From positions 1-64,000 of the forward strand of contig NZ_QPMH01000004.1 of NCBI RefSeq assembly GCF_003344765.1: a DNA stretch of 64,000 nucleotides, written 5' to 3'. The DNA is from Ferruginivarius sediminum. GTDB lineage: Bacteria; Pseudomonadota; Alphaproteobacteria; Kiloniellales; Rhodovibrionaceae. Numbering within the stretch: the first letter of the stretch is position 1; the number at the start of each line of letters is the position of its first letter. This document shows, piece after piece, positions 45,116 to 52,742 of the stretch. The notes under the pieces were generated by a model that was not told where the DNA came from, made no database searches, and worked only from the letters and a program-made list of their open reading frames with translations. The position numbers and the translations under genes are program-made.

Positions 45116-46477
45116 TTGTTCCGAACATTCGCTGAAACGTCGCGCCGACAGGTAAGCATTGGGCGAACGGCGGCGACGGGCGCCGTTCTCTGTGTCCTGT
45201 TGTCGAGTTCATCTGCTTTTGGCCAGGACGTGCAAAGCGCCGAGGCGCGGCCTGATTACGATCTTATCCTGGAACGCCTCGACCGGCAGGATCGCCGCCT
45301 GTCGGAGCAGGATCGCCGCCTTGCCGAGCAGCAGCGGGAGATCGAGCGGCTCCGCGAGGCACTTGCCGACGGCGACGGGCCGCGCACAGCGGTTTTCACG
45401 CCGCCCGATCCGGGCGAGGAGGGCTCTGGCCTGCGCTTCGTCCAGGACGAGGAGCCTGTCGCTCCGGTCGCCCCCGGCGGTGCGGAAGGCGAAGGGCCTG
45501 TCGCGCCGGCCCAGCCGCGCGAGGAAGGCGAACAGCCGCTGACCGGCGCCGAGGCCCGGCCGGAGGCCGAGCGCCCGACCGAACAGCTTCTGGTCGAACG
45601 CGGCGGCGTCCTGCTTCCCCAGGGCACCCTGCAGATCGAGCCCAGCTTCGAGTACGAGCACTCCTCCCGCGACCGTGTGGCGATCAACGGCTTCACGATC
45701 TTCGACGCGATCATTATCGGTAGTATCCGGGTCGACGATCTCGAGCGCGATATCCTTACCGCCGCGTTGACAACCCGCTATGGCATTACCAATCGGCTGC
45801 AGGCGGAGGTTCGGGTTCCCTATGTATATCGCAGCGACCAGGAAATTCTGGGTGTCGGCACGAACGACGAGCGGACACGCGAGATTGATAACTACGACCT
45901 GGGCGATATCGAGGCGAACCTCTCGTATCAGGTACTGAGCCAGCGGGATTGGATTCCCGCGACCATCTTACGGGCGGAAGCGCGGTTCCCGACAGGTAAG
46001 GATCCGTTCGAAATCGAGCGCGTGCAGGTGGGGCCTGACAGCCAGCGCCTCACCGAGCCGCCGACAGGCTCGGGATTCTACGGTGTCGGGCCGTCGGCGA
46101 CCTTCGTTTGGCGGTTGGACCCGGCGGTTGCTTTCTCCGGTGTGGGCTACACCTTCAACCTGACAAAGGAATTCAGCGAGTTCGGCGAGATTGACCCGGG
46201 CGATACTTTCGAGTGGTTCGTCGGCACAAATATCGCGTTGAGCGAACTGGTATCGCTGAACCTTTCCTTCGTGAACCAGATCACCTTCAAGACGGAGCAG
46301 GAAGGACGGGAAACGCCCGGTTCGGATTCCAACGACGCGCGATTGGTTCTCGGAAGCTCGATCGGGCTTTCAGAGCGGATGTCGCTTGTCGCCTCCGCGG
46401 GCGCCGGCCTGACCGAGGACTCGCCTGACTTCAACTTCACGGTGAGCGTACCAATCTCGCTTCAGGTCTTCGACTGA
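45116..46477 (+). CDS. FapF-like outer-membrane pore (signal peptide, coiled coil, beta-barrel)
   Basis: A ~453-aa protein with the order seen in Pseudomonas FapF: signal peptide (about 10-36, ending SAFG), coiled coil of LERLDRQDRRLSEQDRRLAE type (about 48-84), a long Pro/Glu/Gly-rich linker (about 86-170), then a beta-barrel of the Phenol_MetA_deg kind (about 180-453; LPQGTLQIEPSFEYEHSS to FTVSVPISLQVFD), ending in an aromatic-containing strand. In FapF the coiled coil trimerises and gates a pore that exports amyloid subunits. The TTG start at 45116 follows a G-rich box; the precise start is uncertain. It is convergent with the amyloid-like operon, separated by a strong terminator and one gene. 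Confidence 0.7.
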   Translation: MFRTFAETSRRQVSIGRTAATGAVLCVLLSSSSAFGQDVQSAEARPDYDLILERLDRQDRRLSEQDRRLAEQQREIERLREALADGDGPRTAVFTPPDPGEEGSGLRFVQDEEPVAPVAPGGAEGEGPVAPAQPREEGEQPLTGAEARPEAERPTEQLLVERGGVLLPQGTLQIEPSFEYEHSSRDRVAINGFTIFDAIIIGSIRVDDLERDILTAALTTRYGITNRLQAEVRVPYVYRSDQEILGVGTNDERTREIDNYDLGDIEANLSYQVLSQRDWIPATILRAEARFPTGKDPFEIERVQVGPDSQRLTEPPTGSGFYGVGPSATFVWRLDPAVAFSGVGYTFNLTKEFSEFGEIDPGDTFEWFVGTNIALSELVSLNLSFVNQITFKTEQEGRETPGSDSNDARLVLGSSIGLSERMSLVASAGAGLTEDSPDFNFTVSVPISLQVFD

Positions 46478-46533
46478 TCGCGCCGTAGGCGGCGAAGGCC
46501 GCGGAATCGGCGCCGTCGGACCGAGGCATAAGA

Positions 46534-46566
46534 ACAGCCCGCAGGATTCAATGTCCTGCGGGCTGT
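46534..46566. terminator. Bidirectional terminator
   Basis: A perfect 13-bp stem ACAGCCCGCAGGA / TCCTGCGGGCTGT with a 7-base loop lies between the convergent FapF-like gene and the ABC substrate-binding protein gene. It is well placed to end both transcripts. Confidence 0.85.
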
Positions 46567-46591
46567 CGTTATCTGAATGCCCTGTCGGCCG

Positions 46592-47611
46592 TCAGTTCGT
46601 GGCGATCTGTTTCATCGCCTGCTTGACGAACCGATTATCGACGAAGCCGCCAAGCTTTGGGATCTCCTTGATCGCTCCGGCTTGTTTCAGGCCCCATGCG
46701 TTGTATTCGGCATCCTTGATGGCGTTGTCGGTCCATTCGTGGAGCTTGTCGTAACGTTGCAGCCCGATCCAGTTGGCGACGAGCTGCTCGGGTACGGTGA
46801 CGCCATGACGGTGAAGGAATATACGCAACAGCTGCGCGGAATCCTTGGGGTTCTCATGAATGTAGCGTTGCGCGGCCAGCCAGGCATTTACGACCCGCTG
46901 CGCGACCTCGGGCTCGTTCTTGATGAATCGGCCGCTGGCAAGTACCGGCATCGCCCCCACGGCGCCCAGGTTTTTTTGGACGTCCTGGGGATTCAGCACC
47001 GCCTTGGCTTGGCCCGCGCCAATGATAGGTCCGGTGATATGGCCCATGTCAAAGACGGCATCGGCGCGCCCGTCGGGCAGCGCCGTTGCAAGTTGGTCGG
47101 CGGGCATCTGTAGGATTCGGACGCTGTCTGGCGACAGACCTTCAAGGTTCAGTATGCGCATCAGGAACGGCAAGGCCGCCGAGCCTTCGCCAACCGCGAC
47201 GGTCCTGCCTTTCAGGTCCTTGATCGTGGAGATGCCGGAATTCGGGGGCGCGACGAGCTGCATCTGCGTGCCCCAGGAGTTCACCGCAATTGCCTTTGCG
47301 TTCGTACCGGCGGCGGCGAGTGAAATGAACGCCCGTTGCGGCAGGACCGCGATATCCGTCGAATTGGCCTGCAATGACTGCGCGACAGCGCCGGCCGAGT
47401 TCGCCGCCACGCCGCTGACGATCAGCCGCTGGCGGGTGAAGAAACCTCTTTCCACGGCCACGACGACGGGAAGGGCATCCCAGCCCGTTGAGTACGATAG
47501 ACGCACAAGGCGGAAGCTGTCGTTGTCCTGAGCCGTCGCCACGGACCCGAACGAGACGACGATCACCATGAGTAATGACAAGGCCAAGCGTCTGCCAAGA
47601 TGGACGAACAT
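46592..47611 (-). CDS. Orphan ABC substrate-binding protein (SsuA/THI5-like)
   Basis: A 339-aa periplasmic binding protein with a signal peptide (about 1-27, ending ATAQ) and the NMT1/SsuA-type fold: YSTGWDALPVVVAVERGFF near the start, DIAVLPQRAFISLAAAGTN, DLKGRTVAVGEGSAALPFLM. Ligands of the family include sulfonates, thiamine precursors and nitrate. No permease or ATPase gene is adjacent. It is the last gene after the amyloid-like operon with a 150-bp gap, so membership is uncertain. Confidence 0.8.
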   Translation of the reverse strand: MFVHLGRRLALSLLMVIVVSFGSVATAQDNDSFRLVRLSYSTGWDALPVVVAVERGFFTRQRLIVSGVAANSAGAVAQSLQANSTDIAVLPQRAFISLAAAGTNAKAIAVNSWGTQMQLVAPPNSGISTIKDLKGRTVAVGEGSAALPFLMRILNLEGLSPDSVRILQMPADQLATALPDGRADAVFDMGHITGPIIGAGQAKAVLNPQDVQKNLGAVGAMPVLASGRFIKNEPEVAQRVVNAWLAAQRYIHENPKDSAQLLRIFLHRHGVTVPEQLVANWIGLQRYDKLHEWTDNAIKDAEYNAWGLKQAGAIKEIPKLGGFVDNRFVKQAMKQIATN

Positions 47612-47763
47612 CTTTCACGTTCCTCTTACGCTGACATCGGTTTCACGCCTTCCGGCGATGCCGCCCGCTCCGACTCTGACGAAGCTTGGCCGGTTCGCCG
47701 AGATGTCCGATGGCATTAGCCAATGCGTCTATCCACCGAAGTGGTATTCCCGGTCAGGCAGGC

Positions 47764-48186
47764 TCAATTGTTAAAGCCCAGCAGGTTGCTCTGCGGTGGG
47801 TTGATCGTGATGTTGACGTTCAGAACGTTCCTCACCGTGTTGAAGTCGCCCCGCACGTTGGCAAGCTGCAATACCCCATTGAAGTTAGCGAAGTTCCCGA
47901 AGCCGGAGCTTACCTGGACCTGACTGGGTCCCAGTTCGCTGACGGTGAAGCCATCGGGCAGGCTTGCGGACGATGCCTGGTCCACCGTGCTGTCGAAGAA
48001 GCCCGAGAACAGGACGCCGGCACCGCCCCGCAGTCCGCCAAGCTCGCTGTCCTTGACGGGATGGACCCACGCGGCCTCATTCGTGCCGAACGCGGCCTGC
48101 AGGTCGGCGTCGTTCATGCCGGCGAGCGCAGCGCCCGGTGCAACGGCGGCAGTCACAAGCGTAACGACGGCGGTCTTACGAAACAT
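47764..48186 (-). CDS. Secreted protein with double-glycine motif and one amyloid-type repeat
   Basis: A 140-aa protein with a signal peptide (about 1-22, ALA). At 46-55 it has DSELGGLRGG, like the double-glycine leader site cut by C39 peptidases. Residues ~97-126 (NFNGVLQLANVRGDFNTVRN and on) align with the third repeat of the 265-aa protein two genes upstream. So one amyloid-type repeat follows a predicted cleavage site. It is next to the C39 peptidase gene. It may be a minor subunit (FapE-like position) or the peptidase substrate. Confidence 0.65.
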   Translation of the reverse strand: MFRKTAVVTLVTAAVAPGAALAGMNDADLQAAFGTNEAAWVHPVKDSELGGLRGGAGVLFSGFFDSTVDQASSASLPDGFTVSELGPSQVQVSSGFGNFANFNGVLQLANVRGDFNTVRNVLNVNITINPPQSNLLGFNN

Positions 48187-48233
48187 GGCTCATTCTCCGA
48201 GTTCTCGGCCGCGCGAAGCGGCCGTTTGCCACG

Positions 48234-48935
48234 TCAGAATTCTCCCGGTAGCGGGCGAATGTTGCTCAGCACTGGGTTGAGGAGGACGACCAGCTCGCGC
48301 GTCGGCGGCGCCGCGCCGGCCTCCAGCTTGAAGCCACTGGCGCTGAGGTCCCGGCGGACGAAAACCAGGACAACGCCATTCCATTCCTCGTCGAAGTCCT
48401 CGAGCGAGCGGACCCGGTTGCCGAAGGCAGGATCGGCAACGAATACGCGACCGTTGCGCACTCCCTTTATGACGACGAAATGGTTGTAGCCCCGGATGTT
48501 GGTCAGGGTGATCGCGGGGACCTTGAGTTTTTGCAGTTTTTCCACTTCATCGATGCGGAAGCCGCCGACGGCAAATCCACGCGATTCGCCGTACTCCTTG
48601 AGCTCAAGCATCGAAAAGCCGGACTTCGCGATCTTCTTCTGCTGTTCCTGATCTGCCTGAGCGACGATGGTATCGATGACCTGTTTTTCGTCGGTCGGCA
48701 CATCCCATCCGTGCTTTAGAAGCGTGGCCACCGCGGCGGCGCCACAGCTCAGGTCGTAAGCCTGGCGGATGACCTGATCGAAACGCAGGTCGGTGTATGT
48801 CTTGACCGGCGCATTGACCAGTCCACCGGAGGGGAGGGCGACAGGCTGTTGCGCGGTGGCGGCGGCTGGCGCGAGAAAGAGCGACACCGCCAGAACGCTC
48901 GCTGCCATTCGATTGATCCCGAAGGCCGTGCGCAT
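48234..48935 (-). CDS. FapD-like secreted C39 peptidase
   Basis: A 233-aa protein: signal peptide (about 1-29, ATAQ), then a C39-family papain-like domain with all catalytic residues, oxyanion Q58 and C64 (QAYDLSCGAAAVATLL), H152 (RGYNHFVVIKGV) and D168 (FVADPAFGNRV). Unlike bacteriocin transporters it has no ABC domain, the same architecture as FapD, which is needed for Fap export in Pseudomonas. The ATG at 48935 has a GGGGAAG box. It is transcribed after the 265-aa repeat protein, 31 bp away. Confidence 0.8.
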   Translation of the reverse strand: MRTAFGINRMAASVLAVSLFLAPAAATAQQPVALPSGGLVNAPVKTYTDLRFDQVIRQAYDLSCGAAAVATLLKHGWDVPTDEKQVIDTIVAQADQEQQKKIAKSGFSMLELKEYGESRGFAVGGFRIDEVEKLQKLKVPAITLTNIRGYNHFVVIKGVRNGRVFVADPAFGNRVRSLEDFDEEWNGVVLVFVRRDLSASGFKLEAGAAPPTRELVVLLNPVLSNIRPLPGEF

Positions 48936-48966
48936 CTTTTGCTTCCCCCGTTTCGTTTCTCGTTCT

Positions 48967-49764
48967 TCAGCGGCTTGGCGAGACAGAGACACCAAGCACA
49001 TTGGCGACCTGATTGAAGTTGCCGACGACGCGGTTCACTTGCGCGACGCCCGTGAAGTTGTTGAAGGAGTTGTTGGTCTGGATACTGTTTTCAGTGGGTT
49101 TGTTCTCGACGAGCTCGTTGTCGCCTTCGTCGCCGACCTGCGCGAGCACGGCCTCGCTGAGCAGCGTTGCCGCCGGGCCGGCGTCGGCGCCGAATGTCAG
49201 TGCGACCACGTTCGCTTGATTGTTCAGATTGCCGGCAACCTGATTCACACCAAGGATACCGACAATGTTATTGAAACTGTTGTTGATGCCGACGCTGAGC
49301 CGGTCGATCGAGGTAGTCAGCGAATTCGCGTCAAGGCGCTGGACGACGTCCGCGTCATTGATCCGCAGCGCGCCGACATCGGCACCGGCAAAGGCGACCG
49401 CGACCACGTTTCCCTGGTTGTTGAGCAGGCCCGCGTTCTGGTTGACCCCAATAACGCCGGTGTTGTCATTGAAGCTGTCGCTGATCGTGGCGCGGCGTTC
49501 GGGCGTTGCGTCGGCGGCCTGATTGCCGCTCAGCACCTGCTCGGCAAGCGCGTTGCTTGAGAGCACGGCACCGGCGTCTTCAAGGGCCTGTTCCATGGCG
49601 GCGGCGTCGTGGACATCCCAGATCGCGTCCCACGCCAGCGCCTCGCCATATGCGGCCAGTTCCTCCGTCGTCGGCTCGCTTGCATCAGTTGCGTCCTGGG
49701 CCAGGGCGATGCTGCAGGGCATTGCAAGCATGGGCACCGTGGCAAGCAGCAAGCTTCGGAGCAT
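48967..49764 (-). CDS. Fap-type amyloid repeat protein (265 aa)
   Basis: A secreted protein (signal about 1-22, ALAQ) with three repeats: R1 ~96-125 (NTGVIGVNQNAGLLNNQGNV), R2 ~162-191 (GILGVNQVAGNLNNQANVVA) and R3 ~232-260, more degenerate (GVAQVNRVVGNFNQVANV). LSEAVLAQ follows R2, like the LSEADLGQ after R2 in the other four proteins. The N-terminal ~75 residues are helical and acidic and differ from the others. No cysteine is in the mature part. Separated from the preceding subunit gene by 174 bp with a hairpin, so it may be made in lower amount, as expected for a minor subunit or nucleator. Confidence 0.72.
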   Translation of the reverse strand: MLRSLLLATVPMLAMPCSIALAQDATDASEPTTEELAAYGEALAWDAIWDVHDAAAMEQALEDAGAVLSSNALAEQVLSGNQAADATPERRATISDSFNDNTGVIGVNQNAGLLNNQGNVVAVAFAGADVGALRINDADVVQRLDANSLTTSIDRLSVGINNSFNNIVGILGVNQVAGNLNNQANVVALTFGADAGPAATLLSEAVLAQVGDEGDNELVENKPTENSIQTNNSFNNFTGVAQVNRVVGNFNQVANVLGVSVSPSR

Positions 49765-49861
49765 CGCGCGAACCTCCTGAGCCTGGGCCCTTCATCAGGC
49801 CCGAGCCAGCCCGCCTCCGCACCGATTGCCGCCGCGGACCGGGCTCGTGAAAGGAGAGAGG

Positions 49862-49914
49862 GGCGGAAGGCCGCAAGCACTCGCGTGAACTGGGCGAGGC
49901 AACGGCCTTCCGCC
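49862..49914. promoter_or_regulatory. Intra-operon stem-loop before the 265-aa gene
   Basis: A perfect 12-bp inverted repeat GGCGGAAGGCCG / CGGCCTTCCGCC with a 29-base loop lies between the last duplicated subunit gene and the 265-aa gene. Without a real T-tract it could be a partial terminator or an mRNA-stabilising 3' structure, raising subunit over accessory-gene expression. Confidence 0.55.
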
Positions 49915-49938
49915 GTGACACCAGTCGTCAACCCGCGA

Positions 49939-50844
49939 TCACGTTCCGGGCACGCCGACGGTCGCGCTCGAGCGGAGAGCCGAGAACGAGACGGCGTTGG
50001 CCTGGTTGTTGAACGAGCCGACGGACTGGTTGCCGGCGATCACGCCCTGGTTGCCATTCACGGAGCCGCGGATGACGTCGAGCTTGACCGTGTTGACGTC
50101 CTCCAGGGTGTTGTTGGAGTTCTCCTGGCCGAGGTCGGCCTCGGAGAGAGCCAGCACCGAGCCGATGCCCACCGAGACGGCGATGTTGTTGGACTGGTTG
50201 AGGCCGTTGCCGGTGGCCTGGTTGATGCCGATGATGCCGGAGTTGTTGTTCACCGAGTCCCGGATCGCGGCCGTCTTGTCACGCACCAGGTTGTCCGGCG
50301 TGAGGTCTCCCTCCGGGTCGATCCGCCGCAATTCGCTCAGGTGCTCTTCCTGGTTCTCGGTGTTGCGCTGCTCGGTAGACGCCTCGGAATGGGCGAACGA
50401 GGGCGCGGCGTCGGCCGCTTCGACATCCTGCTGAATGATGGCGGTCGACACCACGTTGGCCTGGTTGTTGACGTTGCCGGCATCCTGGTTCAGGCCCAAC
50501 ACGCCCTGGTTGTCGCTGACCGAGCCATCCATCGTGGCGCTCAGGTTGAGCATGAAGTTGAAAAAGCCGTCCTGGCCTTGAGGCGCATTGGTGCTACGGC
50601 CGATTTCGTTGCGCTCGTTCACCTGGTTGTTGATGGAGAAGGCTTCGGCCGCGGAGACCAGATTGCGGGCGAAGTCGGAGTCGATGACAACGTTCTTGTC
50701 CTTGGTCACGTTGATATCGACCGTGACGTTCTTGTCCTTCGCGATATCGGCGAAGACGAAGACATCGGCGCTGGCCGGCGCGGCGGCGAGGCCCACGCCA
50801 AGCGCGAGCGCGCTCGTCAGAGTTGCCAGTTTGAGGGTTTTCAT
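49939..50844 (-). CDS. Fap-type amyloid repeat protein, type II, copy 2
   Basis: A 301-aa secreted protein (signal to about 26, ASA) nearly identical to the product of 51799-52701. Three repeats follow the pattern GVLGLNQDAGNVNNQANVVS, GIIGINQATGNGLNQSNNIA and GVIAGNQSVGSFNNQANAVS. Long charged linkers separate them (TEQRNTENQEEHLSELRR), and LSEADLGQ follows R2. It differs from copy 1 mainly at the mature N-terminus (FADIAKDKNVTVDI against TGNILKEKFVTVEI) and by a QGQDG insertion. No cysteine. Probable major fibre subunit. Confidence 0.72.
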   Translation of the reverse strand: MKTLKLATLTSALALGVGLAAAPASADVFVFADIAKDKNVTVDINVTKDKNVVIDSDFARNLVSAAEAFSINNQVNERNEIGRSTNAPQGQDGFFNFMLNLSATMDGSVSDNQGVLGLNQDAGNVNNQANVVSTAIIQQDVEAADAAPSFAHSEASTEQRNTENQEEHLSELRRIDPEGDLTPDNLVRDKTAAIRDSVNNNSGIIGINQATGNGLNQSNNIAVSVGIGSVLALSEADLGQENSNNTLEDVNTVKLDVIRGSVNGNQGVIAGNQSVGSFNNQANAVSFSALRSSATVGVPGT

Positions 50845-50885
50845 GGCTTTACGTTCCCTGCTCGTGTGATCCCGCATCTGCTGCC

Positions 50886-51746
50886 TTAGCCGCCGTTGGC
50901 CGGCTGCACGCCGGCGAGCGAGAACACGTTGCCCTGGTTGGCCAGGTTGCCGACGGACTGGTTGACGCCGATGACGCCGGCGTTGCCGTTGAGCGAGCCG
51001 TTGATGGTGGCGGCCTTGTTGATGCCGTCGCCCGCGGGTCCGCCGTCCGGCCCGGTGCCGTCGGACTCGCCGACGAAGTTGCCGGTGGTCCACTGGCCCA
51101 GGTCGGCCTCGGAAAGGGCCACGCCCTCGTCCGCGAAGGCGACGGCGAGCGAGAGCTCGTTGACCTGGTTGTTCATGTTGCCGGCGCTCTGGTTCAGGAA
51201 CAGCACGCCCGTGTTGCCGTTGCCGGACGCGATCAGGCGGGCGTCACGGAACAGGATGTTGACGCTGTCGACCGTATTGGCGCCGTCATCACGGTCGCCG
51301 TTGATCTGCTCCGCGCTGGCTTGCGCTTCGGCGAAGCCGGTCTCCTCGGGGTCGACCTGGTCGCCGTCGCCGGGGACGAAGTTGTCCACGGACGCGGAGA
51401 CGGCGTTGGCCTGGTTGTTCATGTTGCCGGCCGCCTGGTTCCAGGTGACGAGGCCGGAGTTGGTATTGAAGGAATCGTTGATGATGTCCTGTTTCTCGGC
51501 GCAGTTCGTGCAGGCCTCGTTGTTCTCGTTGCGCTGATTGACCAGGGCCAGCGATTCCGCGGCCTTCAGGGCGTTGTTGTCGACGAAGGCGTCGATGTTG
51601 ACGAACTTGTCGACGTTGATCGTCTCGTTGACGTTGACGGTCTTCACCTTGTCGATCGTCGCGTTCACGAAGACGTCCGCCTGGACCGCCCCGGCATAGC
51701 CGAGGAGACCAAGCATTGCCGTTCCGACTAGAAGTGTCTTCTTCAT
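50886..51746 (-). CDS. Fap-type amyloid repeat protein, type I, copy 2
   Basis: A 286-aa secreted protein (signal about 1-23) nearly identical to the 291-aa product of 52743-53618. Three repeats (GLVTWNQAAGNMNNQANAVS, GVLFLNQSAGNMNNQVNELS, GVIGVNQSVGNLANQGNVFS) are joined by acidic linkers. A CTNC (CxxC) motif sits before R1. The main difference from copy 1 is a shorter, altered acidic linker after R1 (DGDQVDPEETG). It is 41 bp upstream of type II copy 2 and probably co-transcribed. Confidence 0.72.
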   Translation of the reverse strand: MKKTLLVGTAMLGLLGYAGAVQADVFVNATIDKVKTVNVNETINVDKFVNIDAFVDNNALKAAESLALVNQRNENNEACTNCAEKQDIINDSFNTNSGLVTWNQAAGNMNNQANAVSASVDNFVPGDGDQVDPEETGFAEAQASAEQINGDRDDGANTVDSVNILFRDARLIASGNGNTGVLFLNQSAGNMNNQVNELSLAVAFADEGVALSEADLGQWTTGNFVGESDGTGPDGGPAGDGINKAATINGSLNGNAGVIGVNQSVGNLANQGNVFSLAGVQPANGG

Positions 51747-51798
51747 GGTTCCGAACTCCGTATCTGAGGGAGCCTAAGTTCCAGGCCGTTGCCCGGGC

Positions 51799-52701
51799 TT
51801 AAGTCCCGGGCACGCCGACGGTCGCGCTCGAGCGGAGAGCCGAGAACGAGACGGCGTTGGCCTGGTTGTTGAACGAGCCGACGGACTGGTTGCCGGCGAT
51901 CACGCCCTGGTTGCCGTTCACGGAGCCGCGGATGACGTCGAGCTTGACCGTGTTGACGTCCTCCAGGGTGTTGTTGGAGTTCTCCTGGCCGAGGTCGGCC
52001 TCGGAGAGGGCCAGCACCGAGCCGATGCCCACCGAGACGGCGATGTTGTTGGACTGGTTGAGGCCGTTGCCGGTGGCCTGGTTGATGCCGATGATGCCGG
52101 AGTTGTTGTTCACCGAGTTCCGGATCGCGGCCGTCTTGTCACGCACCAGGTTGCCCGGTGTGAGGTCTCCGTCCGGGTCGATCCGCCGCAATTCGCTCAG
52201 GTGCTCTTCCTGGTTCTCGGTGTTGCGCTGCTCGGTGGACGCCTCGGAGTGGGCGAAGGAGGGCGCGGCATCGGCCGCTTCGACATCCTGCTGGATGATG
52301 GCGGTCGACACCACGTTGGCCTGGTTGTTGACGTTGCCGGCATCCTGGTTCAGGCCCAGCACGCCCTGGTTGTCGCTGACCGAGCCATCCATCGTGGCGC
52401 TCAGGTTGAGCATGAAGTTGAAGAAGTTGTCCTGCACCGGCGCATTGGTGCTACGGCCGATTTCGTTGCGCTCGTTCACCTGGTTGTTGATGGAGAAGGC
52501 TTCGGCCGCGGAGACCAGATTGCGGGCGAAGTCGGAGTCGATGACAACGTTCTTGTCCTTGGTCACGTTGATTTCGACCGTGACGAACTTCTCCTTGAGG
52601 ATGTTTCCGGTGACGAAGACATCGGCGCTGGCCGGCGCCGCGGCGAGGCCCACGCCAAGCGCGAGCGCGCTCGTCAGAGTTGCCAGTTTGAGGGTTTTCA
52701 T
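51799..52701 (-). CDS. Fap-type amyloid repeat protein, type II, copy 1
   Basis: A 300-aa secreted protein: signal 1-26, beta-prone N-terminal segment with alternating Val (VEINVTKDKNVVID), then R1 ~105-134, R2 ~195-226, R3 ~259-288, each G(V/I)xxxNQxxGxxNQ-like, separated by 60-aa and 30-aa linkers. This three-repeat/two-linker plan equals FapB/FapC. Repeats of this type form the cross-beta core in Fap fibres. It is followed by type I copy 2 after 52 bp. Confidence 0.73.
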   Translation of the reverse strand: MKTLKLATLTSALALGVGLAAAPASADVFVTGNILKEKFVTVEINVTKDKNVVIDSDFARNLVSAAEAFSINNQVNERNEIGRSTNAPVQDNFFNFMLNLSATMDGSVSDNQGVLGLNQDAGNVNNQANVVSTAIIQQDVEAADAAPSFAHSEASTEQRNTENQEEHLSELRRIDPDGDLTPGNLVRDKTAAIRNSVNNNSGIIGINQATGNGLNQSNNIAVSVGIGSVLALSEADLGQENSNNTLEDVNTVKLDVIRGSVNGNQGVIAGNQSVGSFNNQANAVSFSALRSSATVGVPGT

Positions 52702-52742
52702 GGCTTTACGTTCCCTGCTCGTGTGATCCCGTATCTGCTGCC

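Noticed and set aside
49997..50869. Plus-strand open frames opposite the amyloid-type genes, repeated at 51857-52726
   Set aside because: They repeat only because the coding strand is duplicated; no signal peptide, start site or motif supports them.
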